Source: Prosthecobacter dejongeii
Lineage (GTDB): Bacteria > Verrucomicrobiota > Verrucomicrobiia > Verrucomicrobiales > Verrucomicrobiaceae
Direction: 5' to 3'
DNA: 64,000 nucleotides
NCBI RefSeq assembly: GCF_014203045.1
Contig: NZ_JACHIF010000002.1
Location: 124,001-188,000 of the forward strand
Below the pieces are notes generated by a model, which did not search any database, had not been told where the DNA came from, and saw only the letters and a list, made by a program, of their open reading frames with translations. Every line of letters starts with the position of its first letter. Within the stretch, counting starts at the first letter, position 1. The translations under genes were made by a program, and so were the position numbers. Below are positions 26,499 through 34,279 of this stretch, in pieces.

Positions 26499-28085
26499 TC
26501 AGCGCAGCTTCAATACACGGCGTATTTCAGCCAAAGCCGCAGGATGGTGAAAAGCTCCATGACCTGTCGGTACGATCAGTTCAGATGAGGCATTCTCCAG
26601 ATGACTGCTGGTGTAGGGGACGATGCCATCACTGCTTTGTTCAAGCGGCCCTTCACGGCCTCGATTGCCGATGATGCTATGCGTTTCGACATCTTCTGGG
26701 AAGGGTAAATCCGCCAAGATACGAAGGGTAGGTTGCCGAGGCGAGAGCGCGCTGACGCTATCTAACTTCCCGCGACCCAGCGCTGCATACTCAGGTGTGA
26801 AGGCTCCAGGATTGGCTGCTGAGACACGTTTGAAAAATTCTTGAAACGGTGTGGGTGGCTTGGTGAGCCAACTTCCGATGCGGCCAATGGGGTTGTCTGC
26901 AAAAGCGCTACCACGATGGGGCGTGCAGATGAAGATAATGCGATGAATGCTGGAGTCTGGCTCCCATTCAAAGGCATCTTCAAGTACCGCGCGATCTGTG
27001 GGTGAGAGTTTCAGGCTGGCAGGGGACTGCGTAAATGCGGCTCTCCAGAACGCGTCACCTGGCCGGACGACCAGCCCTTTGCCGATGATACCGCCCATGC
27101 TATGGGTGACCAAGGTGGTCTGTTGCATGGCTGGATCATCTCCCTCCGGGTCTAACAAAGAGCGTAATTGCTTCAATTGAGCCCGCAGTAGGCGCGCGGA
27201 ATAAAGTGCGGGAGCGGATGTGTTATAAAGGTAATGCCAGATTTGATAGCGCTGGCGGATTTCGGGATCGGCCCAAAGATCATTGCTTAGGTTAGCCCAG
27301 GCTAGGGGGCTGGATAAGAGGCCGTGGATCATGATCAGCGGCTCTTTGCGTGGATCGTACGCCTCCATGAGATAGAGTTGAGGCTCACGTTTGGGAGTGC
27401 CCGTCAGCATGTCCAATACAGCGGACTGCCGCAATTTGCCAGTGCGGGAGAGTGCGGCTGCCCAAGGGGTGGAAAAATCTGCCGCTAGGGGTTGCAGCTT
27501 GCCCTGGTGGAGGAGGTTTTCTTGCCTCAGAGGGCAGAGTAGGCGTATGAAGATACGCTGATTCCCTTGGTGTGCTGGCCCAGCTTGGAAGACGGCGGTA
27601 AGAGGACGGGTGATAACCTCGGGAGGAAAGTATTTTTCCAGAGATTCGCGATGAGTGTTTTCGCGTATGGCCAGCAGTGGGATGCCGATGCCTGAGCGCT
27701 GGTGGTGATGGATCTTCAGCACTTTCAACCCGTCTGCTGGATGAATTTCATCGAAGTAACTCAGGGGGGATGGGCTCTCCGGGCTTCCTGTAAACTGAAT
27801 CTCATAGGCGGGTTCACCCGTCTTGTTAGGCTTTAAGATACTGCGGTCAGGAAGCTGGGTGTCCTTCCACCTTTCGACCAAAAGCGCCAAGGCTTTTTTG
27901 CCTTCTTGCGACTCAGCACCCTTATCCAAGATTTCAGTCACTAAATCTCTAAGACTGGGTTCTTGGCTGGACTGAATCTGGTGCAAGGGAAACCTGGACA
28001 TACGCCTGATCTTGGCCGGGGCCATGGCGCAGGAGTTCAGGATGACCAGCAGACTGATGATCCAAAAGGGTAAGAGACGTACCAT
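26499..28085 (-). CDS. Lipoprotein with alpha/beta-hydrolase (lipase-like) domain
   Basis: A 528-residue exported esterase/lipase. The lipobox L-N-S-C19 predicts a lipid-anchored mature protein. The hydrolase domain begins about residue 245 with the oxyanion 'MIHGLLSSPLAW' (H254), the nucleophile elbow 'VTHSMGG' has Ser329, and 'IIFICTPHRGSAFADNPIG' is typical of lipases acting on large or lipidic substrates. The first 240 residues form a separate domain with no obvious family. Its start codon shares one base with the stop of the rhodanese-YceI gene (TAATG), indicating translational coupling. Confidence 0.85.
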   Translation of the reverse strand: MVRLLPFWIISLLVILNSCAMAPAKIRRMSRFPLHQIQSSQEPSLRDLVTEILDKGAESQEGKKALALLVERWKDTQLPDRSILKPNKTGEPAYEIQFTGSPESPSPLSYFDEIHPADGLKVLKIHHHQRSGIGIPLLAIRENTHRESLEKYFPPEVITRPLTAVFQAGPAHQGNQRIFIRLLCPLRQENLLHQGKLQPLAADFSTPWAAALSRTGKLRQSAVLDMLTGTPKREPQLYLMEAYDPRKEPLIMIHGLLSSPLAWANLSNDLWADPEIRQRYQIWHYLYNTSAPALYSARLLRAQLKQLRSLLDPEGDDPAMQQTTLVTHSMGGIIGKGLVVRPGDAFWRAAFTQSPASLKLSPTDRAVLEDAFEWEPDSSIHRIIFICTPHRGSAFADNPIGRIGSWLTKPPTPFQEFFKRVSAANPGAFTPEYAALGRGKLDSVSALSPRQPTLRILADLPFPEDVETHSIIGNRGREGPLEQSSDGIVPYTSSHLENASSELIVPTGHGAFHHPAALAEIRRVLKLR

Positions 28086-28999
28086 TAGAGGGGCTGGGTA
28101 ACGACGCGGACTTGGATTTCGATCAGATCATTGACCAAGTGGCCAGCCAGCCGACTGAAAAAACGGCCTGAGCCATAAAGGACCCCCCAACGAGTCCGAT
28201 CTATGCTCAATGCAGCCTGCGCAACATAGCGGCCCTCTGCATCGAGTCCTGCTGCTGCGGAGAATTGGATGCTATGGGTGACACCCTTCAGGGTCAGTGC
28301 AGCTTTCACTTCTAGATTTTGTGTGCCGGCGGCTGAGCCTGGGATATGTGAAGCGCGTTGGAGGGTTAGTCGGGCCTCGGGGAACAGCTCGGTATCAAAA
28401 AAATCATCACTTCGTAGATGGGCAATCAGGACGTCGTGGTAAGGATTTCCGGCCAAGTCATCGCAAGTGATTTCATTCATCGCGAAGACGATTTCACCGC
28501 CCGTGATGGTTTCGTTTTGAATGTCAAGGTAGCCAGACTGAATGGGGAGATGACCTGAATGTTTATTGAGCAGGTTACGCCCCAGCCATTCCACACGACT
28601 TTCAGTGAGATCGAGCCTGAAGTGTCCAGCGGGAAATGTGAGGGGTTCTAGTGGCTCTTGGCTCCCTTGTTCTGGCAGCCCTGCCTCACACCAGGCCGTG
28701 AGGCAGCCCTGAAGCTGATAAACTTTTGTGTAACCTGCGCGCCGCATTTTTTCTGCGGCCATGCTGGCTTCATGACTGGTCTGCGATGCACCATAAACAC
28801 AAATCGGGGTTTGCAGATGGGGGATTAATTCCTCCAAACGTTTTTGAAAGGTAACTTCAAAAACACAATTGTTCACAGCTCCAGCGATAGCGCGTCTGGA
28901 ATAATCGTCAGGAAGGCGAACATCTACAATGATCAGACGAGGCTCTTGCTGGCGCAAGGCATTCAATTCCTGAGCGCTGAGTAAGCGAGGGGAGTTCAT
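28085..28999 (-). CDS. Rhodanese-like/YceI fusion protein
   Basis: A 304-residue two-domain protein. Residues 1-110 are a rhodanese fold ('LIIVDVRLPDDYSRRAIAGAVN' ... 'YTKVYQLQGCLTAW') but the catalytic cysteine position in 'ICVYG-AS' is Gly70, so sulfur transfer by the classic route is not expected. Residues about 124-304 are a YceI domain ('LTESRVEWLGRNLLNKHSGHL', 'LTLKGVTHSIQF', 'IDRTRWGVLYGSG'), a lipocalin-like barrel that binds isoprenoid or amide lipids in other proteins. No signal peptide is seen, although most YceI proteins are periplasmic. Coupled to the downstream lipase gene by a TAATG overlap. Confidence 0.85.
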   Translation of the reverse strand: MNSPRLLSAQELNALRQQEPRLIIVDVRLPDDYSRRAIAGAVNNCVFEVTFQKRLEELIPHLQTPICVYGASQTSHEASMAAEKMRRAGYTKVYQLQGCLTAWCEAGLPEQGSQEPLEPLTFPAGHFRLDLTESRVEWLGRNLLNKHSGHLPIQSGYLDIQNETITGGEIVFAMNEITCDDLAGNPYHDVLIAHLRSDDFFDTELFPEARLTLQRASHIPGSAAGTQNLEVKAALTLKGVTHSIQFSAAAGLDAEGRYVAQAALSIDRTRWGVLYGSGRFFSRLAGHLVNDLIEIQVRVVTQPL

Positions 29000-29158
29000 G
29001 GCAGCAAAAGATATTTCCGGGGAGGAGACAGCGATAAATTAATCTTCCTGAGAGAATTTACCAAATGATATGAAAGGAGTGAGGGCCTCTGCGAGGAGAT
29101 ATTTTTTTCAGGTTCAGTGGCTTGGTTAAAGCTGGTGTTCAGAAGCTGCTCTTTTAAC

Positions 29159-32100
29159 ATGCTTTCCATGAATGCATCTGATCCCCCTACAACCGTACGT
29201 TTGACCCGGTGGTCTCGTCGCGGGGTGATATTAGGAGTGGTTTTGGCGGGGTTCATTTGCACTTCCATTTTGATCGGGTGGAAGTGGAATGTGCCAATCC
29301 TACTGAGCTGGTCTCCAGACGGGCCTACGATGAAACGTCTGACGGCTGTAGGGCTGTTAGGCGTGGCGGGTTCAGTTTTATGTCTTTCCTTGAGTCGCTG
29401 GCCTAGATGGCGCACCCGAAGAAAAGCATGGGCGTTGATGGGAGGCATCCTTGCCTGGGTGCCACTGTGGGTGGGTGGGCGTGTATTAGTGGGATGGTTA
29501 TGGGAGGACTCTTTGGTAGATGCGGTGAGCACTTGGCCCGCTCCCGCATCAGGAGTCTGTCTGGTTTTTTTGGCAGTGGCATTATTCAGTGTGCGGGCGC
29601 GAGACCCGGCTCTTTTCAGTTTGAGTACGGGTTTAGCAGCAGCCGTAGGTTGGCTGGCACTGGTGAACTTGCTATATGGAAGTGATCCTGGTTGGCCTAA
29701 CGTTCTTTTTGGCACCGTCTCGTTGCCGACGTCAGTGGTCATGCTGATCCTTGCGGTTAGTTTAACTTTGTTGAGGCCGTATGAGGGCGTCGTGCGTTTA
29801 TTGGCAGCTCGTAGTGTGGCCGGGACACTGGTCCGGCAGTTGTTACCTTTGGCTATGCTGCTGACTTTTATTTTTGGTCTGGTGCGTCTTTGGGCTCAGG
29901 AACGGTGGGCATTCAGTACGGAGTTCGGCACCGCTCTCTACAGCACTGCAACGATGGTCATCTTGTTGATTGTCATCTTGCGCCACGCGAAGTCCGTGGA
30001 GCAGGCCGAGCGCTCTCGCCAGCAGTCTGAACGTCGTGTAAAGAAGCTTATCGAGGAGCGTGAGCAGCGCTTTAGCGGGATCTTTAACAGTGCCTCACAG
30101 TTCATTGGTTTATTGACTCCAGAAGGGGTGCTTATGGAGTCAAATCAATCCTCGCTAGAGGCAACTGGCTTGACTGCGAATGATGTTCTAGGGAAGTATT
30201 TTTGGGAGTGTGCTTGGTGGCGGCCTACAGAGGCTGAGCAGTCAAGAATGCGCCAAAGCATCCGCCGTGCCGCCGCCGGAGAGGTGGTGCGTTTCAGGAC
30301 GGAATACCTTTCTGCTCAAAAGAGATGGCGCCCGGTAGATTTTTGTCTGAATCCTGTGTTAGACGCTCAGGGGCGAGTGATCTTTCTCGTGCCTGAGGGG
30401 CGAGATGTTTCAGATCACCAGCTAGCGACTCATAAGCTGGAAAATATTTCTCAGCGGCTGTTGCTGGCGACCCAGGCCGCCCGGATAGGAATCTGGGACT
30501 GGGATCTGATGACGCATGAACTTTTTTGGGATGAGATGATGCATCAGATCTACCAAACAAAAGATTCAGGGGCATCGGCTTCTTATGCTTTATGGGAGAA
30601 ATGTGTGCATCCAGATGACCGCGAGGCCGCAGTCGCTGCGATCCAAGTCGCCCTAGGTGGCGGGGCTGACTTCGACATGGTATTTCGCATTCTTTGGCCA
30701 GACCAGTCGGTGCATTATATCCAAACGAAAGCGATTGTGCAAAAAGATGGAGATGGCAGGCCCATGCGTATGCTAGGGACAAACGCGGACATCACCGCGC
30801 AGGTGATGGCGGAGGCGAGATTGCAGGAGAGTGAAGAGCGTTTTCGCCATGCTTTCGAGTATTCGGCCATTGGTTTTGCTCTGTTGGATCAAGACGGCGG
30901 GTGGATGGCGGTGAACCGAGCTCTGTGTGAGATCGTCGGTTACGCTGAGGAAGAACTCATCGGGCATCGGTTTCATGAAATTACTTATCCCGAAGATCTC
31001 GAAAAAGACATGGATCATCTGAATCGTCTGATTCGGGGGGAAATCACGCATTTTCAGATGGAGAAAAGGTATGTGCGGAAGAATCAAAGCATTGTCTGGG
31101 TGTTAGTTACGGCATCCCTCGTGAGAGAGGAAGATGGTAGCCCCGCTTACTACATCGCCCAGGTAGAGGACATCACTCAAAGGCATGAGGCCGATAGGGT
31201 CTTGAAGTATCAGCAGGAGCAGTTGAGGAAATTTATCGAACACACGCCTGCGGCTGTGGCGATGTTTGACCGCCAAATGAATTACGTGGCCTCAAGCCAG
31301 CGGTGGCTGGAAGATTATCATTTGCAGGAGCAAACACTGTTAGGCCGCTGCCACTATGAGGTCTTCCCAGAGATCGGCGAAGAGTGGAAGGAAGTCCATC
31401 AACGTTGTTTGGCTGGAGCGGTGGAAAGCCGGGCTGAGGATATGTTTATCCGTAAGGATGGTCTGGAAGAATGGTTGCGCTGGGAAGTGCGGCCCTGGCT
31501 GGAGCCTGGAGGAGATATCGGTGGGGTAGTGATGTTCACGGAGGTGATTACGGAGCGGAAGAATGCGGCAGAAAAAATTCGCACTTCTTTGGAGGAAAAA
31601 GAGGTGCTGTTACGGGAAATTCACCATCGGGTGAAAAACAATATGCAGATCATTTCCAGCCTGCTGCAACTCCAGACAAGCTCGCTCCATGACGCGGCCG
31701 ATGTTGTCATTTTTAAAGACTGCCAAACACGCATCCATGCCATGGCGATGGTGCATGATCGGCTTTATCGTTCAGGCAATCTTTCCACCATTAACTTTGG
31801 CGAGCATCTGTGCGAAGTGGCGAATCTCATGGCCTGTGGTCAAGCGGGACTGGGGCGGCAGATCCGGCTGGAGACTGCTTGTGAAGATGTGGAACTGGAT
31901 TTGGATAAAGCGATCCCGCTAGGACTGATCGCTACGGAACTGATCACTAATGCTTTCAAACACGCTTTCAAGGACCGTGAAGAGGGCTGCATTTCCATAT
32001 CTCTGCGCTCTAGCGGGGGGCGGAAAATGCAGCTTCAGGTGCGGGATGATGGCAACGGCCTGCCACCTGGGGCCGACCCAATCAGCGCACGAACTTTGGG

Positions 32101-32200
32101 ATTGCGGTTGGTTCGCTCTCTGAGTCATCAGTTGCGGGCGCAGATTTTATTTCCAGTTCAGAATCCCGGTTGTTGTGTTGAGGTGAATTTTGATGTTTAA
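29159..32200 (+). CDS. Multi-PAS HisKA_2 sensor histidine kinase
   Basis: About 1,013 residues. An N-terminal block of about eight membrane helices resembles that of the kinase at 22212-24737. Four PAS/PAC units follow (for example ending 'EGRDVSDHQ', 'LGTNADITAQV', 'VEDITQRHEA', 'FTEVITERKNA'). The phospho-acceptor box 'LREIHHRVKNNMQIISSLLQLQ' (H822-H823) is the HisKA_2 type, with a matching ATPase ('LIATELITNAFKHAF', 'DDGNGLPPG'). There is no receiver domain. ATG 29159 is preferred; GTG 29117 would add 14 residues. It is 23 bp upstream of a hybrid kinase that could act as partner. Confidence 0.9.
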   Translation: MLSMNASDPPTTVRLTRWSRRGVILGVVLAGFICTSILIGWKWNVPILLSWSPDGPTMKRLTAVGLLGVAGSVLCLSLSRWPRWRTRRKAWALMGGILAWVPLWVGGRVLVGWLWEDSLVDAVSTWPAPASGVCLVFLAVALFSVRARDPALFSLSTGLAAAVGWLALVNLLYGSDPGWPNVLFGTVSLPTSVVMLILAVSLTLLRPYEGVVRLLAARSVAGTLVRQLLPLAMLLTFIFGLVRLWAQERWAFSTEFGTALYSTATMVILLIVILRHAKSVEQAERSRQQSERRVKKLIEEREQRFSGIFNSASQFIGLLTPEGVLMESNQSSLEATGLTANDVLGKYFWECAWWRPTEAEQSRMRQSIRRAAAGEVVRFRTEYLSAQKRWRPVDFCLNPVLDAQGRVIFLVPEGRDVSDHQLATHKLENISQRLLLATQAARIGIWDWDLMTHELFWDEMMHQIYQTKDSGASASYALWEKCVHPDDREAAVAAIQVALGGGADFDMVFRILWPDQSVHYIQTKAIVQKDGDGRPMRMLGTNADITAQVMAEARLQESEERFRHAFEYSAIGFALLDQDGGWMAVNRALCEIVGYAEEELIGHRFHEITYPEDLEKDMDHLNRLIRGEITHFQMEKRYVRKNQSIVWVLVTASLVREEDGSPAYYIAQVEDITQRHEADRVLKYQQEQLRKFIEHTPAAVAMFDRQMNYVASSQRWLEDYHLQEQTLLGRCHYEVFPEIGEEWKEVHQRCLAGAVESRAEDMFIRKDGLEEWLRWEVRPWLEPGGDIGGVVMFTEVITERKNAAEKIRTSLEEKEVLLREIHHRVKNNMQIISSLLQLQTSSLHDAADVVIFKDCQTRIHAMAMVHDRLYRSGNLSTINFGEHLCEVANLMACGQAGLGRQIRLETACEDVELDLDKAIPLGLIATELITNAFKHAFKDREEGCISISLRSSGGRKMQLQVRDDGNGLPPGADPISARTLGLRLVRSLSHQLRAQILFPVQNPGCCVEVNFDV

Positions 32201-32223
32201 CCCGTCTTCAAAATCTAAATACC

Positions 32224-34197
32224 ATGTCCATCTATGGAGATCTTGTGGCCAAGACGCCCAGCAATCCTCTGACCGTCTTCATCGTTGAAGACGAAAGTCT
32301 GGTGGCGATGGATCTGGAAGAACGTTTAACTCAAATGGGTTATCAGGTTTTGGGCATTGCTGATAATGGTCTGGATGCTCTGGCCGAGTTAAAAAGATTG
32401 ACGGTGGATCTTGTGTTGATGGACATCCATCTACGGGATGGAATGGACGGTGTGGAAGTGGCTAGCCAGCTACGCCAGAGGTCCAACGTGCCGGTGGTTT
32501 TCGTGACGGCTCATGCGGATGAAGCAACCCTGAAGCGCGCGGGGCAGACGGAACCTTTTGGTTATGTTTTAAAGCCCTTCGATGAGCGGGAACTACGTGC
32601 CACGATTGAGATGGCCTTGTATCGTCACAGGGCGGAGGCAAAGTTGCGCAAGCTTGAGCGCTGGCTGGCCACGACGCTGAACAGCATCGGGGATGGTGTG
32701 ATCGCCACGGATGATCAAAGACGCATCACCTTGATCAATCCACTGGCGGAGTCTGTGACCGGTTGGTCTCACTTTGAGGCGCTGGGCCGTCCTCTCGAAG
32801 AAGTTTTGGAAATCTATGGAGAAGACGGCCGCAATGAAACGTCCGCACTTTTTGTGGAGGCGGTCAAGTCTGGGAGTACTGTCCACATGGGCGAAAATAA
32901 GTGCCTAAAGAGTAGGGATGGCCGGATGGTGCCCATCGATGACAGCATCTCACCCATTCGTGACGACGATGGTTACATCAATGGCTGTGTGGTGGTATTT
33001 CGTGACTGCACCCGAAGCCAACAGTTGCAGGAGGAAAGGCGACGCCTGGAGACCAAAATGCAGGAGACGCAGCGTCTGGAAAGCCTGGGTGTTTTGGCGG
33101 CGGGCATCGCCCACGATTTTAATAATTTACTGACGGTGGTGACGATGAATGCCTCACTGGCAAAGACATTCGTGGCCCGTGAGTCGCAGGTGATGCGCGG
33201 GCTGACGGACATCCAGGCTGCGGCTGAGCGTGCTGCCCAGTTGTGCAACCAGATGCTTGCCTATGCGGGGCAGGGACCTGTGAGTAAAGAAGCGCTGTGT
33301 ATCAATGCTCTAACCAGGGATACAGCTCAACTTTTGACCACTGCCATCAGTAAAAAGACAGCGCTCTCGTTAGACTTAGGCGATCACGTGCCACTGGTGA
33401 ATGGGGACCGCAGCCAACTCCAGCAGGTGATCATGAATCTGGTCATCAATGCTTCGGAGTCTCTGCAAGACCTACCCGGTAAGATCAAGCTGAAAACTCG
33501 CTACATGCATGTGGAGAAGGCGCGGCTCTTTGCCTGTCGCAGTGGCAATTCCCTGCCTGAGGGGAATTATCTCATGATTGAGGTCAAAGATACTGGGGAA
33601 GGGATGGAGCCGGAGGTTTTAGCCCGCATTTTTGATCCTTTTTTTACCACGAAATTTACGGGTCGTGGGTTAGGGTTGGCCGCAGTGCTTGGCATTGTGC
33701 GCAGTCATGGCGGGGATCTTTCGGTGGAGAGTGTTTCTGGCGCTGGCACGACCTTTCGTATCTATTTACCCACTTTGGAAGTCGCGGAGGAAGTGACACC
33801 GGGAGAGATCCATGATTCTACTTCTTGGTTAGGCGCTGGGCATGCATTGATTGTGGATGATGAGGCCACCATCCGTATGGCAGGGCAGGCGGTATTAGAA
33901 TACCTCGGTTTTCAGGTGGAGGTGGCGGAGGATGGCATGCGGGGATTGGAAAAAATCTTGCGTCAAGCCGTGAGCTATCAAGTGGTGTTGCTGGATCTCA
34001 CGATGCCAAATCTGGATGGGCGTGAAGTTTATAAAATCGTCCGTGAGCGCATGCCACATCTGCCGATTATTATCATGAGTGGTTATTCCTCGCATCAGGC
34101 GACAGATCTCATGAATGATGGGGGGCCAACCTCTTTTATTCAAAAACCGTTTACTGTGGAGGCCATTAAAGAGAAGTTGATGGCACTTTTAGGCTAA
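32224..34197 (+). CDS. Soluble REC-PAS-kinase-REC hybrid
   Basis: A 657-residue cytoplasmic protein: receiver 1 (about 15-135) with Asp67 in 'LVLMDIHLRDG', a PAS domain (about 145-265), a HisKA-like dimerisation domain with His297 in 'GIAHDFNNLLTVV', an ATPase ('QVIMNLVINASESL', 'DTGEGM', 'TGRGLGLAAVLG') and receiver 2 with Asp591 in 'VLLDLTMPNLDG'. Without membrane segments it probably receives phosphate from the adjacent multi-PAS kinase at receiver 1, which is a response-regulator-like N-terminus. Cotranscription is likely (23 bp gap). Confidence 0.92.
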   Translation: MSIYGDLVAKTPSNPLTVFIVEDESLVAMDLEERLTQMGYQVLGIADNGLDALAELKRLTVDLVLMDIHLRDGMDGVEVASQLRQRSNVPVVFVTAHADEATLKRAGQTEPFGYVLKPFDERELRATIEMALYRHRAEAKLRKLERWLATTLNSIGDGVIATDDQRRITLINPLAESVTGWSHFEALGRPLEEVLEIYGEDGRNETSALFVEAVKSGSTVHMGENKCLKSRDGRMVPIDDSISPIRDDDGYINGCVVVFRDCTRSQQLQEERRRLETKMQETQRLESLGVLAAGIAHDFNNLLTVVTMNASLAKTFVARESQVMRGLTDIQAAAERAAQLCNQMLAYAGQGPVSKEALCINALTRDTAQLLTTAISKKTALSLDLGDHVPLVNGDRSQLQQVIMNLVINASESLQDLPGKIKLKTRYMHVEKARLFACRSGNSLPEGNYLMIEVKDTGEGMEPEVLARIFDPFFTTKFTGRGLGLAAVLGIVRSHGGDLSVESVSGAGTTFRIYLPTLEVAEEVTPGEIHDSTSWLGAGHALIVDDEATIRMAGQAVLEYLGFQVEVAEDGMRGLEKILRQAVSYQVVLLDLTMPNLDGREVYKIVRERMPHLPIIIMSGYSSHQATDLMNDGGPTSFIQKPFTVEAIKEKLMALLG

Positions 34198-34279
34198 AAA
34201 AGCATTCAAAAGTGACCAAGTGGCTGTGCTGGCAAGAAACTGGCGTGCAAAGACCGTATTTCTCAGTGGTCTCACCGTC

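Noticed and set aside
28996..29742. 248-residue frame on the minus strand opposite the multi-PAS kinase start
   Set aside because: It overlaps the kinase membrane domain in antisense, has low-complexity composition and no family motifs; the kinase frame is clearly coding.
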